Shown in pieces: positions 1 through 8,855 of a stretch of 64,000 nucleotides of DNA. Position numbers and translations under genes: made by a program. Numbering within the stretch: the stretch's first letter is position 1; each line of letters starts with the position of its first letter. The stretch is from Streptomyces sp. DG2A-72. GTDB lineage: Bacteria > Actinomycetota > Actinomycetes > Streptomycetales > Streptomycetaceae. The notes beneath the pieces are model-generated. The model made no database searches and was not told the origin of the DNA. It saw nothing but the letters and a program-made list of their open reading frames with translations. Location of the stretch: contig NZ_JASTLC010000001.1 in NCBI RefSeq assembly GCF_030499575.1, positions 6,162,001-6,226,000 on the forward strand, read 5' to 3'.

Positions 1-280
1 CGTCTCCGGCGTCATCGAGGGCGAGAGCCCGTCGACGAAGGCCGCGAAGACGCTCTTCGGCAAGATCAGCGAGCGCAAGAACCTGCTGCTCGTCATCGAC
101 CGTGCCGACGAGGCCGCGTGGCTGTCCGCCCGCAACCTGCCCCAGGTCCACATCCTGGAGCCGGGCCAGCTGAACACGTACGACGTTCTCGTCTCGGACG
201 ACGTGGTCTTCACCCAGGCCGCCTTCGAGTCCTTCGTGTCCGGCCCGAAGGCCAATGACACCGAAGGGAGCGAGGTCTGA
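1..280 (+). CDS. rplD: 50S ribosomal protein L4, C-terminal part
   Basis: The window opens inside this gene. The reading frame starts at base 2 and runs 92 codons to TGA at 278-280. The translation ([20 protein letters not shown] ... [20 protein letters not shown]) matches the C-terminal half of L4, an early-assembling 23S rRNA-binding protein whose loop lines the exit tunnel. The last residues (about 10) form a hydrophilic tail. The stop overlaps the rplW start in an ATGA arrangement, so translation is probably coupled. In the S10 operon order rplD is expected directly before rplW, as seen here. Confidence 0.95.
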   Translation, partial: VSGVIEGESPSTKAAKTLFGKISERKNLLLVIDRADEAAWLSARNLPQVHILEPGQLNTYDVLVSDDVVFTQAAFESFVSGPKANDTEGSEV

Positions 281-699
281 TGGCCATCCGTCACCCCGCC
301 ATTGCCTCCAAGGCCGCCAAGAAGGCCAAGGCCGCGCGCGTCGCCAAGGCGCGTCGCCACGCCACCGAGGGCAAGAACACCGTCGTCACCCCGGCGAGCA
401 AGGCGTACACGGACCCCCGTGACGTCCTGCTGAAGCCGGTCGTGTCCGAGAAGAGCTACGCGCTCATCGACGAGAACAAGTACACGTTCCTGGTCGACCC
501 GAGTGCCAACAAGACCCAGATCAAGCAGGCCGTCCAGGCGGTCTTCTCGGTCAAGGTCACCGGGGTCAACACGATCAACCGCCAGGGCAAGCGCAAGCGG
601 ACCCGCACCGGCTTCGGCCAGCGTGCGGCGACCAAGCGCGCGATCGTGACCCTCGCTGAGGGCGACCGTATCGACATCTTCGGCGGTCCGACCGCGTAA
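280..699 (+). CDS. rplW: 50S ribosomal protein L23
   Basis: This is a 139-residue L23, a protein at the peptide exit tunnel that forms the docking site for trigger factor and SRP. The conserved core begins near residue 50 ([20 protein letters not shown]). About 45 Ala/Lys/Arg-rich residues precede it, an extension typical of streptomycete L23 and absent from the roughly 100-residue E. coli protein. The ATG overlaps the rplD stop. rplB follows after 38 bp. The gene belongs to the S10 operon. Confidence 0.97.
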   Translation: MAIRHPAIASKAAKKAKAARVAKARRHATEGKNTVVTPASKAYTDPRDVLLKPVVSEKSYALIDENKYTFLVDPSANKTQIKQAVQAVFSVKVTGVNTINRQGKRKRTRTGFGQRAATKRAIVTLAEGDRIDIFGGPTA

Positions 700-737
700 G
701 CGGGTCGGATCGTCCGATATCGGACGAGGACTGAGAA

Positions 738-1574
738 ATGGGAATCCGCAAGTACAAGCCGACTACGCCGGGCCGCCGTGGCTCCAGCGTCGCCGACTTC
801 GTCGAGGTCACGCGGTCCACGCCGGAGAAGTCGCTGGTCCGCCCGCTGCACAGCAAGGGCGGCCGTAACAATTCCGGTCGTGTGACCGTGCGCCACCAGG
901 GTGGTGGCCACAAGCGCGCCTACCGCGTCATCGACTTCCGTCGCCATGACAAGGACGGCGTGCCGGCGAAGGTCGCGCACATCGAGTACGACCCCAACCG
1001 CACCGCGCGCATCGCGCTGCTGCACTACGCCGACGGCGAGAAGCGCTACATCCTCGCCCCGCGCAACCTGCAGCAGGGTGACCGCGTCGAGAACGGTCCC
1101 GGGGCCGACATCAAGCCGGGCAACAACCTGGCGCTCCGCAACATCCCGGTCGGTACCACGATCCACGCGATCGAGCTCCGTCCGGGTGGCGGCGCCAAGT
1201 TCGCCCGCTCCGCCGGTGCCTCCGTGCAGCTGCTCGCGAAGGAGGGCCAGATGGCCCACCTCCGTATGCCGTCCGGTGAGATCCGCCTGGTCGACGTGCG
1301 CTGCCGCGCCACCGTCGGCGAGGTCGGCAACGCCGAGCAGTCCAACATCAACTGGGGCAAGGCCGGCCGCAAGCGCTGGCTGGGCGTCCGCCCGACCGTT
1401 CGCGGTGTGGCGATGAACCCGGTTGACCACCCGCACGGTGGTGGTGAGGGCAAGACCTCCGGTGGTCGCCACCCGGTCAGCCCCTGGGGTCAGAAGGAAG
1501 GACGTACTCGTTCGCCCAAGAAGGCGTCGAACAAGTACATCGTCCGCCGCCGCAAGACGAACAAGAAGCGCTAG
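738..1574 (+). CDS. rplB: 50S ribosomal protein L2
   Basis: This 278-residue protein is L2, a primary 23S rRNA-binding protein needed for subunit association and the peptidyl transferase centre. Characteristic segments are visible: an N-terminal [13 protein letters not shown], a [13 protein letters not shown] block near residue 60, and the C-terminal [18 protein letters not shown] motif that carries the conserved histidine near the peptidyl transferase centre. Length is normal. It lies between rplW and rpsS with 12 bp to the latter. Confidence 0.98.
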   Translation: MGIRKYKPTTPGRRGSSVADFVEVTRSTPEKSLVRPLHSKGGRNNSGRVTVRHQGGGHKRAYRVIDFRRHDKDGVPAKVAHIEYDPNRTARIALLHYADGEKRYILAPRNLQQGDRVENGPGADIKPGNNLALRNIPVGTTIHAIELRPGGGAKFARSAGASVQLLAKEGQMAHLRMPSGEIRLVDVRCRATVGEVGNAEQSNINWGKAGRKRWLGVRPTVRGVAMNPVDHPHGGGEGKTSGGRHPVSPWGQKEGRTRSPKKASNKYIVRRRKTNKKR

Positions 1575-1586
1575 GAGCGGGTTTAG

Positions 1587-1868
1587 ATGCCGCGCAGTCT
1601 CAAGAAGGGGCCCTTCGTCGACGACCACCTGATCAAGAAGGTGGACGCCCAGAACGAAGCCGGTTCCAAGAACGTCATCAAGACCTGGTCCCGTCGCTCG
1701 ATGATCGTCCCGGCCATGCTCGGCCACACGATCGCGGTGCACAACGGCAAGACCCACATCCCGGTGTTCGTCACCGAGTCGATGGTCGGCCACAAGCTCG
1801 GCGAGTTCTCGCCGACGCGCACCTTCCGGGGTCACGTCAAGGACGACCGGAAGTCGAAGCGCCGCTAA
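1587..1868 (+). CDS. rpsS: 30S ribosomal protein S19
   Basis: A 93-residue S19, which binds the 16S 3' domain in the head of the 30S subunit and contacts S13. Family-typical sequence includes [14 protein letters not shown] at the N-terminus and [20 protein letters not shown] in the middle. The start ATG sits 12 bp after the rplB stop. Length is normal. It is part of the S10 operon and presumably co-transcribed with rplV, 41 bp downstream. Confidence 0.97.
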   Translation: MPRSLKKGPFVDDHLIKKVDAQNEAGSKNVIKTWSRRSMIVPAMLGHTIAVHNGKTHIPVFVTESMVGHKLGEFSPTRTFRGHVKDDRKSKRR

Positions 1869-1909
1869 CGCGGATCGCATTCAGACAAAGAAACCTGAAA
1901 GGGACAACC

Positions 1910-2257
1910 ATGGAAGCCAGGGCCCAGGCGCGGTACATCCGCGTCACGCCCATGAAGGCCCGCCGCGTGGTGGACCTCATCCGTGGCATGGACGCCACGG
2001 AGGCCCAGGCGGTCCTGCGATTCGCTCCGCAGGCCGCCTCCGAGCCGGTCGGCAAGGTGCTCGACAGCGCCATTGCCAACGCCGCGCACAACTACGACCA
2101 CACCGACGCCGACAGCCTCTTCATCTCCGAGGCGTACGTCGACGAGGGCCCGACCCTGAAGCGGTTCCGTCCGCGTGCCCAGGGCCGTGCCTACCGGATC
2201 CGCAAGCGGACCAGCCACATCACCGTGGTCGTCAGCAGCAAGGAAGGAACCCGGTAA
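1910..2257 (+). CDS. rplV: 50S ribosomal protein L22
   Basis: A 115-residue L22. Its long beta hairpin lines the exit tunnel and is a known site of macrolide resistance changes. The sequence shows the family start ([20 protein letters not shown]) and the hairpin region [20 protein letters not shown] near residues 88-107. A good AAAGGGA ribosome binding site lies before the ATG. The stop TAA overlaps the rpsC ATG (TAATG), which implies translational coupling. Confidence 0.97.
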   Translation: MEARAQARYIRVTPMKARRVVDLIRGMDATEAQAVLRFAPQAASEPVGKVLDSAIANAAHNYDHTDADSLFISEAYVDEGPTLKRFRPRAQGRAYRIRKRTSHITVVVSSKEGTR

Positions 2258-3090
2258 TGGGCCAGAAGGTAAACCCGCATGGGTTCCGCCTCGGTGTCAC
2301 GACCGACTTCAAGTCGCGTTGGTACGCCGACAAGCTGTACAAGGACTACGTCAAGGAAGACGTCGCCATCCGTCGGATGATGACGTCCGGCATGGAGCGC
2401 GCCGGTATCTCGAAGGTGGAGATCGAGCGCACCCGTGACCGCGTGCGTGTGGACATCCACACCGCTCGTCCGGGCATCGTCATCGGCCGCCGTGGCGCCG
2501 AGGCCGACCGCATCCGCGGTGACCTGGAGAAGCTGACCGGCAAGCAGGTCCAGCTGAACATCCTCGAGGTCAAGAACCCGGAGACGGACGCTCAGCTGGT
2601 GGCCCAGGCCGTCGCCGAGCAGCTGTCCTCCCGCGTCTCCTTCCGCCGGGCCATGCGCAAGAGCATGCAGTCCGCCATGAAGGCCGGCGCCAAGGGCATC
2701 AAGATCCAGTGCGGTGGCCGTCTCGGCGGCGCCGAGATGTCCCGCTCGGAGTTCTACCGCGAGGGCCGCGTGCCCCTGCACACGCTCCGCGCGAACGTGG
2801 ACTACGGCTTCTTCGAGGCCAAGACGACCTTCGGCCGTATCGGTGTGAAGGTCTGGATCTACAAGGGCGACGTCAAGAACATCGCCGAGGTCCGCGCCGA
2901 GAACGCTGCAGCCCGTGCGGGTAACCGCCCGGCTCGCGGTGGCGGCTCCGACCGCCCGGCCCGTGGTGGCCGCGGTGGCGAGCGTGGCGGGCGCGGTCGT
3001 AAGCCGCAGCAGGCTGCCGGCGCCGAGGCCCCCAAGGCCGAGGCTCCCGCTGCCGCCGCTCCGGCTGAGAGCACCGGAACGGAGGCCTGA
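2257..3090 (+). CDS. rpsC: 30S ribosomal protein S3
   Basis: S3 forms part of the mRNA entry tunnel with helicase activity. The 277-residue product begins [13 protein letters not shown] and carries the KH domain with the [11 protein letters not shown] loop near residues 73-83. After about residue 212 a 65-residue tail follows, first rich in Arg/Gly ([13 protein letters not shown]) and then in Ala/Pro. It makes this S3 longer than the 233-residue E. coli protein. Such tails are common in actinobacteria and are probably disordered RNA-contacting segments. The start overlaps the rplV stop. Confidence 0.97.
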   Translation: MGQKVNPHGFRLGVTTDFKSRWYADKLYKDYVKEDVAIRRMMTSGMERAGISKVEIERTRDRVRVDIHTARPGIVIGRRGAEADRIRGDLEKLTGKQVQLNILEVKNPETDAQLVAQAVAEQLSSRVSFRRAMRKSMQSAMKAGAKGIKIQCGGRLGGAEMSRSEFYREGRVPLHTLRANVDYGFFEAKTTFGRIGVKVWIYKGDVKNIAEVRAENAAARAGNRPARGGGSDRPARGGRGGERGGRGRKPQQAAGAEAPKAEAPAAAAPAESTGTEA

Positions 3091-3095
3091 CCGAC

Positions 3096-3515
3096 ATGCT
3101 GATCCCCCGTAGGGTCAAGCACCGCAAGCAGCACCACCCGAAGCGCTCCGGCATGTCCAAGGGTGGCACGCAGGTTGCGTTCGGCGAATACGGCATCCAG
3201 GCGATGACCCCGGCGTACGTCACGAACCGCCAGATCGAAGCGGCTCGTATCGCCATGACCCGTCACATCAAGCGTGGCGGCAAGGTCTGGATCAACATTT
3301 ACCCGGACCGCCCCCTGACGAAGAAGCCCGCCGAGACCCGCATGGGTTCCGGTAAGGGTTCTCCCGAGTGGTGGGTGGCCAACGTCAAGCCCGGACGTGT
3401 GATGTTCGAGCTGTCGTACCCCAACGAGAAGATCGCGCGCGAGGCCCTGACCCGTGCGGCTCACAAGCTGCCGATGAAGTGCAAGATCGTCAAGCGCGAG
3501 GCAGGTGAAGCGTGA
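3096..3515 (+). CDS. rplP: 50S ribosomal protein L16
   Basis: A 139-residue L16, located near the A-site tRNA elbow of the large subunit. The N-terminus [19 protein letters not shown] and the internal motif [20 protein letters not shown] are characteristic. It starts 5 bp after rpsC, and its TGA overlaps the rpmC ATG. Length is normal for the family. Confidence 0.97.
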   Translation: MLIPRRVKHRKQHHPKRSGMSKGGTQVAFGEYGIQAMTPAYVTNRQIEAARIAMTRHIKRGGKVWINIYPDRPLTKKPAETRMGSGKGSPEWWVANVKPGRVMFELSYPNEKIAREALTRAAHKLPMKCKIVKREAGEA

Positions 3516-3739
3516 TGTCGGCCGGTACCAAGGCGTCAGAGCTGCGCGAGCTGGGCAACGAGGAGCTCCTCAACAAGCTCCGCGAGGCCAAGGAAGAGCT
3601 GTTCAACCTCCGCTTCCAGGCGGCGACCGGACAGCTCGAGAACCACGGTCGGCTGAAGGCCGTCCGTAAGGACATCGCGCGGATCTACACCCTGATGCGT
3701 GAGCGCGAGCTGGGCATCGAGACGGTGGAGAGCGCCTGA
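3515..3739 (+). CDS. rpmC: 50S ribosomal protein L29
   Basis: A 74-residue L29, the small helical-hairpin protein next to L23 at the tunnel exit. It is recognised by [20 protein letters not shown] and the [15 protein letters not shown] segment. I chose the ATG at 3515, which overlaps the rplP stop, over the GTG one codon upstream at 3512. The 3' end overlaps the rpsQ ATG (TGATG), so rplP-rpmC-rpsQ form a coupled run. Confidence 0.94.
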   Translation: MSAGTKASELRELGNEELLNKLREAKEELFNLRFQAATGQLENHGRLKAVRKDIARIYTLMRERELGIETVESA

Positions 3740-4026
3740 TGAGTGAGAGCAACGTGACTGAGCAGACCGCAGAGGCGCGCGGCTTCCGCAAGACCCGTGA
3801 GGGTCTCGTCGTCAGCGACAAGATGGACAAGACCGTCGTCGTCGCCGTCGAGGACCGCGTCAAGCACGCGCTGTACGGCAAGGTCATCCGCCGTACGAAC
3901 AAGCTCAAGGCGCACGACGAGCAGAACGCCGCGGGCGTCGGCGACCGGGTTCTCCTGATGGAGACCCGTCCGCTGTCGGCGACCAAGCGCTGGCGCGTCG
4001 TAGAGATCCTCGAGAAGGCGAAGTAA
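3739..4026 (+). CDS. rpsQ: 30S ribosomal protein S17
   Basis: A 95-residue S17, a primary 16S rRNA-binding OB-fold protein. The core reads [20 protein letters not shown] and continues with [14 protein letters not shown] short polar N-terminal extension (about 14 residues) precedes the usual start region. It is the last gene of the classical S10 set. A 292-bp non-coding spacer with a tetraloop hairpin follows before rplN. Confidence 0.97.
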   Translation: MSESNVTEQTAEARGFRKTREGLVVSDKMDKTVVVAVEDRVKHALYGKVIRRTNKLKAHDEQNAAGVGDRVLLMETRPLSATKRWRVVEILEKAK

Positions 4027-4318
4027 TCAAGCGGGGGTTCGCCCCCGGGCCCCGGCCCGGCCGGGCGCTCCCGGCGAGGTTTCGCCCGACCGAAGAAGAC
4101 CGCCGCCCGGCGAGCTCCGTGAAACGACTTACGGAGCCGCCGCCGGGTAGCCCGGCCGAGGTGCGTGAGGCACTCGCGCTCGTCGCGAGAGCGGCCCGCG
4201 GCCCGGCCGGGTCGGCAAGTAATTCCTGCGGGGGTATCCCGGCAGGACGGTTCCGCCAGGCTCGCAGGGTCGCCCCGAAAAGGCACTGCGGGAACCGGCA
4301 GACAAACAGGAGATAGAC
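4027..4318 (+). other. 292-bp intergenic spacer at the S10/spc operon boundary
   Basis: No credible gene lies here. The spacer is very GC-rich. It begins with a perfect UUCG-loop hairpin and continues with several overlapping GC-rich inverted segments. It ends with a purine-rich AACAGGAGATAGAC stretch, a strong ribosome binding site for the GTG of rplN. In E. coli the S10 and spc operons separate at this same gene pair, so a terminator and a new promoter are expected here. I could not identify a clear -10/-35 pair. Confidence 0.7.
4032..4047 (+). terminator. UUCG-tetraloop hairpin after rpsQ
   Basis: CGGGGG (4032-4037) pairs perfectly with CCCCCG (4042-4047) around the extra-stable loop TTCG. 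It starts 5 bp after the rpsQ stop codon. There is no T-run after it. It may act as a GC-rich streptomycete-type terminator, an attenuator or an RNA-stability element at the S10/spc boundary. The stem is seen directly; the function is inferred. Confidence 0.5.
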
Positions 4319-4687
4319 GTGATCCAGCAGGAGTCGCGACTGCGTGTCGCCGACAACACTGGTGCGAAGGAAATCCTTTGCATCCGTGTGCTCGGTGGCT
4401 CCGGTCGCCGCTACGCGGGCATCGGTGACGTCATCGTCGCCACCGTCAAGGACGCGATCCCCGGTGGCAACGTGAAGAAGGGTGACGTCGTCAAGGCGGT
4501 CATCGTTCGCACCGTCAAGGAGCGCCGCCGTCCGGACGGCTCGTACATCCGCTTCGACGAGAACGCCGCCGTCATTCTGAAGAACGACGGCGACCCTCGC
4601 GGCACCCGTATCTTCGGCCCCGTCGGCCGTGAGCTGCGCGAGAAGAAGTTCATGAAGATCATCTCGCTCGCGCCGGAGGTGCTGTAA
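4319..4687 (+). CDS. rplN: 50S ribosomal protein L14
   Basis: A 122-residue L14, part of bridge B8 on the large subunit. The whole protein matches the family: [17 protein letters not shown] at the N-terminus, [20 protein letters not shown] in the middle and [20 protein letters not shown] at the end. The start is GTG, preceded by AGGAGA. It heads the spc-type gene run and is separated by 2 bp from rplX. Confidence 0.97.
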   Translation: MIQQESRLRVADNTGAKEILCIRVLGGSGRRYAGIGDVIVATVKDAIPGGNVKKGDVVKAVIVRTVKERRRPDGSYIRFDENAAVILKNDGDPRGTRIFGPVGRELREKKFMKIISLAPEVL

Positions 4688-4689
4688 GC

Positions 4690-5013
4690 ATGAAGATCAA
4701 GAAGGGCGACCTGGTCCAGGTCATCACCGGTAAGGACAAGGGCAAGCAGGGCAAGGTCATCGCGGCCTTCCCCCGTGAGGACCGTGTCCTGGTCGAGGGT
4801 GTCAACCGGGTCAAGAAGCACACCAAGGCCGGTCCGACCGCTCGCGGTTCGCAGGCCGGCGGCATCGTCACGACCGAGGCGCCGATCCACGTCTCCAACG
4901 TCCAGCTGGTCGTTGAGAAGGACGGCAACAAGGTCGTCACGCGTGTCGGTTACCGCTTCGACGACGAAGGCAACAAGATCCGCGTTGCCAAGCGGACGGG
5001 TGAGGACATCTGA
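4690..5013 (+). CDS. rplX: 50S ribosomal protein L24
   Basis: A 107-residue L24, an assembly initiator of the 50S subunit. It contains the KOW motif near the N-terminus ([20 protein letters not shown]) and the typical [12 protein letters not shown] stretch. It lies between rplN and rplE, and its stop overlaps the rplE ATG (TGATG). Length is normal. Confidence 0.97.
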   Translation: MKIKKGDLVQVITGKDKGKQGKVIAAFPREDRVLVEGVNRVKKHTKAGPTARGSQAGGIVTTEAPIHVSNVQLVVEKDGNKVVTRVGYRFDDEGNKIRVAKRTGEDI

Positions 5014-5570
5014 TGACTACCACCACGACTCCGCGTCTGAAGCAGAAGTACCGCGAGGAGATCGCGGGCAAGCTGCGTGAGGAGTTCTCCTACGAGAACG
5101 TCATGCAGATCCCCGGCCTCGTCAAGATCGTGGTCAACATGGGTGTGGGCGACGCCGCCCGCGACTCCAAGCTGATCGACGGCGCGATTCGCGACCTCAC
5201 CACGATCACCGGTCAGAAGCCGGCCGTCACCAAGGCCCGCAAGTCCATCGCGCAGTTCAAGCTGCGTGAGGGTCAGCCGATCGGTGCCCACGTCACGCTC
5301 CGTGGCGACCGCATGTGGGAGTTCCTGGACCGCACCCTGTCGCTCGCGCTGCCGCGCATCCGCGACTTCCGCGGTCTGTCCCCCAAGCAGTTCGACGGCC
5401 GTGGCAACTACACCTTCGGTCTCACGGAGCAGGTCATGTTCCACGAGATCGACCAGGACAAGATCGACCGCGTCCGGGGTATGGACATCACCGTGGTCAC
5501 CACGGCGACCAACGACGCTGAGGGCCGCGCGCTCCTTCGTCACCTCGGCTTCCCCTTCAAGGAGGCGTGA
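5013..5570 (+). CDS. rplE: 50S ribosomal protein L5
   Basis: A 185-residue L5, which binds 5S rRNA and contacts P-site tRNA. Diagnostic segments are [16 protein letters not shown], the [20 protein letters not shown] block, and [20 protein letters not shown]. The start is coupled to rplX and rpsN follows after 5 bp. The length agrees with bacterial L5 proteins. Confidence 0.97.
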   Translation: MTTTTTPRLKQKYREEIAGKLREEFSYENVMQIPGLVKIVVNMGVGDAARDSKLIDGAIRDLTTITGQKPAVTKARKSIAQFKLREGQPIGAHVTLRGDRMWEFLDRTLSLALPRIRDFRGLSPKQFDGRGNYTFGLTEQVMFHEIDQDKIDRVRGMDITVVTTATNDAEGRALLRHLGFPFKEA

Positions 5571-5575
5571 GCGAG

Positions 5576-5761
5576 ATGGCGAAGAAGGCTCTGATTGCCA
5601 AGGCTGCTCGTAAGCCCAAGTTCGGTGTACGTGGCTACACGCGCTGCCAGCGCTGTGGTCGTCCGCACTCCGTGTACCGCAAGTTCGGCCTGTGCCGCGT
5701 GTGCCTTCGTGAGATGGCTCACCGTGGCGAGCTGCCGGGCGTGACCAAGAGCTCCTGGTAG
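5576..5761 (+). CDS. rpsN: 30S ribosomal protein S14, zinc-binding type
   Basis: A 61-residue short S14 of the type Z form. Two CxxC pairs (CQRC near residue 24 and CRVC near residue 40) should bind one zinc ion. I chose ATG 5576 ([20 protein letters not shown]), the family's usual start, not an in-frame codon three residues upstream. Streptomycetes also encode a zinc-independent paralogue elsewhere that replaces this one under zinc starvation. That is known biology and is not visible in this window. Confidence 0.96.
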   Translation: MAKKALIAKAARKPKFGVRGYTRCQRCGRPHSVYRKFGLCRVCLREMAHRGELPGVTKSSW

Positions 5762-5971
5762 TCCCGTACTTCGGGATTCCAGAGGCTCTCGGTAAGTAAA
5801 GGGCAGTGTCAGGGGCCCACCTCTCCATGGCTTAGGCTTGGAGGGTTGGGCGCCTGACGCCCATACGACTTACTACGCCGTAGGTCCACCGCGCCGCACC
5901 CGTCCCGTCTCGGATCGGGGAGAGGGATGGCGCACCAGGAAACCCCGGCGAGAGAGGCCGAAGGCCAATTC

Positions 5972-6370
5972 ATGACCATGACTGATCCGATCGCAGACAT
6001 GCTTACGCGTCTGCGGAACGCGAACTCGGCGTACCACGACACCGTGGCGATGCCGCACTCGAAGATCAAGTCGCACATCGCGGAGATCCTCCAGCAGGAG
6101 GGCTTCATCACGGGCTGGAAGGTCGAGGACGCCGAGGTCGGCAAGAACCTCGTCCTGGAGCTGAAGTTCGGCCCCAACCGTGAGCGCTCCATCGCGGGCA
6201 TCAAGCGGATCTCCAAGCCCGGTCTCCGGGTTTACGCGAAGTCCACCAACCTGCCGAAGGTGCTCGGCGGCCTCGGCGTGGCGATCATCTCCACGTCGCA
6301 CGGGCTTCTCACCGACAAGCAGGCCGGCAAGAAGGGCGTAGGCGGAGAAGTTCTCGCCTACGTCTGGTAA
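5972..6370 (+). CDS. rpsH: 30S ribosomal protein S8
   Basis: A 132-residue S8, a central-domain 16S rRNA-binding protein and, in E. coli, the spc translational repressor. The family start [20 protein letters not shown] supports ATG 5972. An in-frame ATG at 5927 has a better ribosome binding site (GGGGAGAGGG) and would add 15 residues, so the true start deserves N-terminal sequencing. The 210-bp gap after rpsN contains a 6-bp hairpin (TGGGCG 5847-5852 with CGCCCA 5858-5863) but no gene. Confidence 0.95.
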   Translation: MTMTDPIADMLTRLRNANSAYHDTVAMPHSKIKSHIAEILQQEGFITGWKVEDAEVGKNLVLELKFGPNRERSIAGIKRISKPGLRVYAKSTNLPKVLGGLGVAIISTSHGLLTDKQAGKKGVGGEVLAYVW

Positions 6371-6394
6371 CGGAAGGGAACGGAGGAAACAGCT

Positions 6395-6934
6395 ATGTCG
6401 CGCATCGGCAAGCTCCCCATCGCGGTTCCCGCCGGCGTGGACGTCACCATCGACGGCCGCACGGTTTCGGTGAAGGGCCCCAAGGGCTCGCTCTCCCACA
6501 CCGTGGCGGCGCCGATCGAGATCGCCAAGGGTGAGGACGGCGTTCTGAACGTCACCCGCCCCAACGACGAGCGTCAGAACAAGGCCCTGCACGGCCTGTC
6601 CCGCACGCTGGTGGCGAACATGATCACCGGCGTGACCCAGGGTTACGTGAAGAAGCTCGAGATCAGCGGTGTCGGTTACCGAGTGACCGCGAAGGGCTCG
6701 AACCTCGAGTTCGCGCTCGGCTACAGCCACCCGATTCTGGTCGAGGCCCCCGAGGGCATCACCTTCAAGGTGGAGGCCCCCACCCGTTTCTCGGTCGAGG
6801 GCATCGACAAGCAGAAGGTCGGCGAGGTTGCGGCCAACATCCGCAAGCTGCGCAAGCCCGACCCGTACAAGGCCAAGGGCGTCAAGTACGAGGGCGAAGT
6901 CATCCGCCGCAAGGTCGGAAAGGCGGGTAAGTAA
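6395..6934 (+). CDS. rplF: 50S ribosomal protein L6
   Basis: A 179-residue L6 located near the factor-binding centre. It shows the two-domain family pattern: [20 protein letters not shown] at the N-terminus, [15 protein letters not shown] in the middle and the C-terminal signature [29 protein letters not shown] ribosome binding site precedes ATG. It is 3 bp from rplR. Confidence 0.98.
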   Translation: MSRIGKLPIAVPAGVDVTIDGRTVSVKGPKGSLSHTVAAPIEIAKGEDGVLNVTRPNDERQNKALHGLSRTLVANMITGVTQGYVKKLEISGVGYRVTAKGSNLEFALGYSHPILVEAPEGITFKVEAPTRFSVEGIDKQKVGEVAANIRKLRKPDPYKAKGVKYEGEVIRRKVGKAGK

Positions 6935-6937
6935 GCC

Positions 6938-7321
6938 ATGGCATACGGACAGAAGATCCTTAAGGGCGACGCCTACAAGCGCGCCGCGATCAAGCGCCGT
7001 CACATCCGGATCCGCAAGAAGGTCTCGGGTACCGCGGAGCGTCCCCGTCTGGTCGTTACCCGCTCCAACCGCCACATCGTGGCCCAGGTGATCGACGACA
7101 TCAAGGGTCACACCCTGGCGTCGGCGTCCACCCTGGACACCTCGGTGCGCGGTGGCGAGGGCGACAAGTCCGCACAGGCCAAGCAGGTCGGCGCCCTGGT
7201 CGCCGAGCGCGCCAAGGCCGCGGGCGTCGAGGCCGTCGTATTCGACCGTGGTGGTAACCAGTACGCCGGGCGCATTGCCGCTCTGGCGGACGCCGCCCGC
7301 GAAGCCGGACTCAAGTTCTGA
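6938..7321 (+). CDS. rplR: 50S ribosomal protein L18
   Basis: A 127-residue L18, the 5S rRNA-binding protein. The family is recognised from [19 protein letters not shown] at the start of the globular domain and the C-terminal [20 protein letters not shown]. It has the usual Lys/Arg-rich N-terminus. It is transcribed with rplF upstream and rpsE 43 bp downstream. Confidence 0.97.
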   Translation: MAYGQKILKGDAYKRAAIKRRHIRIRKKVSGTAERPRLVVTRSNRHIVAQVIDDIKGHTLASASTLDTSVRGGEGDKSAQAKQVGALVAERAKAAGVEAVVFDRGGNQYAGRIAALADAAREAGLKF

Positions 7322-7364
7322 GTCCTGGTTCCGTAGCTAGCGGAGACAGAGAGAGGTAATTCCA

Positions 7365-7973
7365 ATGGCTGGACCCCAGCGCCGCGGTGGCGGTGCCGGT
7401 GGCGGCGAGCGGCGGGACCGGAAGGGCCGTGACGGCGGCGCAGCTGCCGCCGAGAAGACCGCGTACGTTGAGCGCGTTGTCGCGATCAACCGCGTCGCCA
7501 AGGTTGTGAAGGGTGGTCGTCGCTTCAGCTTCACCGCGCTGGTCGTGGTGGGCGACGGTGACGGCACCGTGGGTGTCGGTTACGGCAAGGCCAAGGAGGT
7601 GCCGGCCGCCATCGCCAAGGGTGTTGAGGAGGCCAAGAAGCACTTCTTCAAGGTCCCCCGTATCCAGGGCACCATCCCGCACCCGATCACGGGTGAGAAG
7701 GCTGCCGGCGTCGTTCTCCTCAAGCCGGCTTCGCCGGGTACCGGTGTTATCGCCGGTGGTCCCGTGCGTGCCGTTCTGGAGTGCGCCGGTATCCACGACG
7801 TGCTGTCGAAGTCGCTCGGCTCGTCGAACGCGATCAACATCGTGCACGCGACCGTGGAGGCCCTGAAGGGCCTGCAGCGTCCCGAGGAGATCGCGGCCCG
7901 CCGTGGTCTGCCGCTCGAGGACGTCGCTCCCGCGGCTCTGCTGCGTGCGCGTGCCGGGGCTGGTGCTGCGTAA
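7365..7973 (+). CDS. rpsE: 30S ribosomal protein S5
   Basis: A 202-residue S5 involved in decoding fidelity and mRNA unwinding at the entry site. An approximately 30-residue Gly/Arg-rich N-terminal extension precedes the double-stranded RNA-binding fold ([20 protein letters not shown]). The C-terminal domain has [19 protein letters not shown]. The stop TAA overlaps the rpmD ATG (TAATG). Confidence 0.97.
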   Translation: MAGPQRRGGGAGGGERRDRKGRDGGAAAAEKTAYVERVVAINRVAKVVKGGRRFSFTALVVVGDGDGTVGVGYGKAKEVPAAIAKGVEEAKKHFFKVPRIQGTIPHPITGEKAAGVVLLKPASPGTGVIAGGPVRAVLECAGIHDVLSKSLGSSNAINIVHATVEALKGLQRPEEIAARRGLPLEDVAPAALLRARAGAGAA

Positions 7974-8155
7974 TGGCTCAGCTCAAGATCACGCAGACGA
8001 AGTCGTACATCGGCAGCAAGCAGAACCACCGTGACACCCTGCGCTCCCTTGGTCTCAAGGGCATCAACACGCAGGTCGTCAAGGAGGATCGTCCCGAGTT
8101 CCGCGGCATGGTGCACACCGTCCGCCACCTCGTGACGGTCGAGGAGGTCGACTGA
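7973..8155 (+). CDS. rpmD: 50S ribosomal protein L30
   Basis: A 60-residue L30, a small protein absent from many bacteria but usual in actinobacteria. The sequence [20 protein letters not shown] followed by [15 protein letters not shown] matches the family. The start is coupled to the rpsE stop, and rplO follows 2 bp after the stop. Confidence 0.96.
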   Translation: MAQLKITQTKSYIGSKQNHRDTLRSLGLKGINTQVVKEDRPEFRGMVHTVRHLVTVEEVD

Positions 8156-8157
8156 TC

Positions 8158-8613
8158 ATGGCGGAGCAGAACCCGCTCAAGATCCACAACCTCCGTCCCG
8201 CCCCGGGCGCCAAGACCGCCAAGACCCGTGTGGGTCGTGGTGAGGCGTCGAAGGGTAAGACGGCCGGTCGTGGTACCAAGGGCACGAAGGCCCGCTACCA
8301 GGTTCCGGAGCGCTTCGAGGGTGGGCAGATGCCCCTCCACATGCGTCTGCCGAAGCTGAAGGGCTTCAAGAACCCGTTCAAGACCGAGTACCAGGTCGTG
8401 AACCTCGACAAGCTGGCCGCGCTCTACCCCGAGGGTGGCGAGGTCACCGTCGAGGGTCTGGTGGCCAAGGGGGCCGTTCGCAAGAACAGCCTCGTCAAGG
8501 TGCTCGGCCAGGGCGAGATCTCCGTGGCGCTGCAGGTGACGGTCGACGCCGTCTCCGGCTCCGCCAAGGAGAAGATCACCGCCGCCGGCGGCACCGTCAC
8601 CGAGCTCGTCTGA
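8158..8613 (+). CDS. rplO: 50S ribosomal protein L15
   Basis: A 151-residue L15, a late-assembly 23S-binding protein. It has the basic Gly-rich N-terminal arm ([20 protein letters not shown]) and the [20 protein letters not shown] core. It is the last ribosomal gene before secY. A strong hairpin follows within 40 bp, so secY probably has partly independent expression. Confidence 0.97.
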   Translation: MAEQNPLKIHNLRPAPGAKTAKTRVGRGEASKGKTAGRGTKGTKARYQVPERFEGGQMPLHMRLPKLKGFKNPFKTEYQVVNLDKLAALYPEGGEVTVEGLVAKGAVRKNSLVKVLGQGEISVALQVTVDAVSGSAKEKITAAGGTVTELV

Positions 8614-8648
8614 ACACCTCAGGTGTCTCGATGACTTGAGCGATCCCG

Positions 8649-8681
8649 ACCGGGGATACCCACAAATGGGGTATCCCCGGT
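8649..8681 (+). terminator. strong hairpin between rplO and secY
   Basis: A perfect 13-bp stem: ACCGGGGATACCC (8649-8661) pairs with GGGTATCCCCGGT (8669-8681) around a 7-nt loop, starting 36 bp after the rplO stop. The following TGGTCGTTC is only modestly T-rich. It is a likely terminator, partial terminator or RNase-processing stem separating the ribosomal genes from secY. Confidence 0.65.
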
Positions 8682-8738
8682 TGGTCGTTCCAAGGGTGGC
8701 AGTCCCGCGGGTAAGGTGGCCTGCACTGCCAACTTTTA

Positions 8739-8764
8739 CTGAGTGCTGCACGTGGGGCACTCAG
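8739..8764 (+). promoter_or_regulatory. inverted repeat upstream of secY
   Basis: CTGAGTGC (8739-8746) is an exact inverted match of GCACTCAG (8757-8764) with a 10-nt loop, about 90 bp before the secY start. It may be an operator for secY or an RNA hairpin in its leader. No known consensus is recognised. Confidence 0.35.
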
Positions 8765-8855
8765 AGCGGCAGTTGACCGTTACCTATGTCGTTATCCATC
8801 GGAATCTCACAACCGTCACCCTTGACGCAGAAGCGCGGGGGTCGCAGGAGGCACC

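Noticed and set aside
3512..3514. GTG as the rpmC start
   Set aside because: The overlapping ATG at 3515 gives the standard 74-residue L29 and the usual stop-start overlap with rplP.
5927..5971. An upstream in-frame ATG for rpsH with a strong ribosome binding site
   Set aside because: The extra 15 residues are not part of S8 as I know the family. The start at 5972 gives the normal 132-residue protein. It is kept as a note in the rpsH entry.
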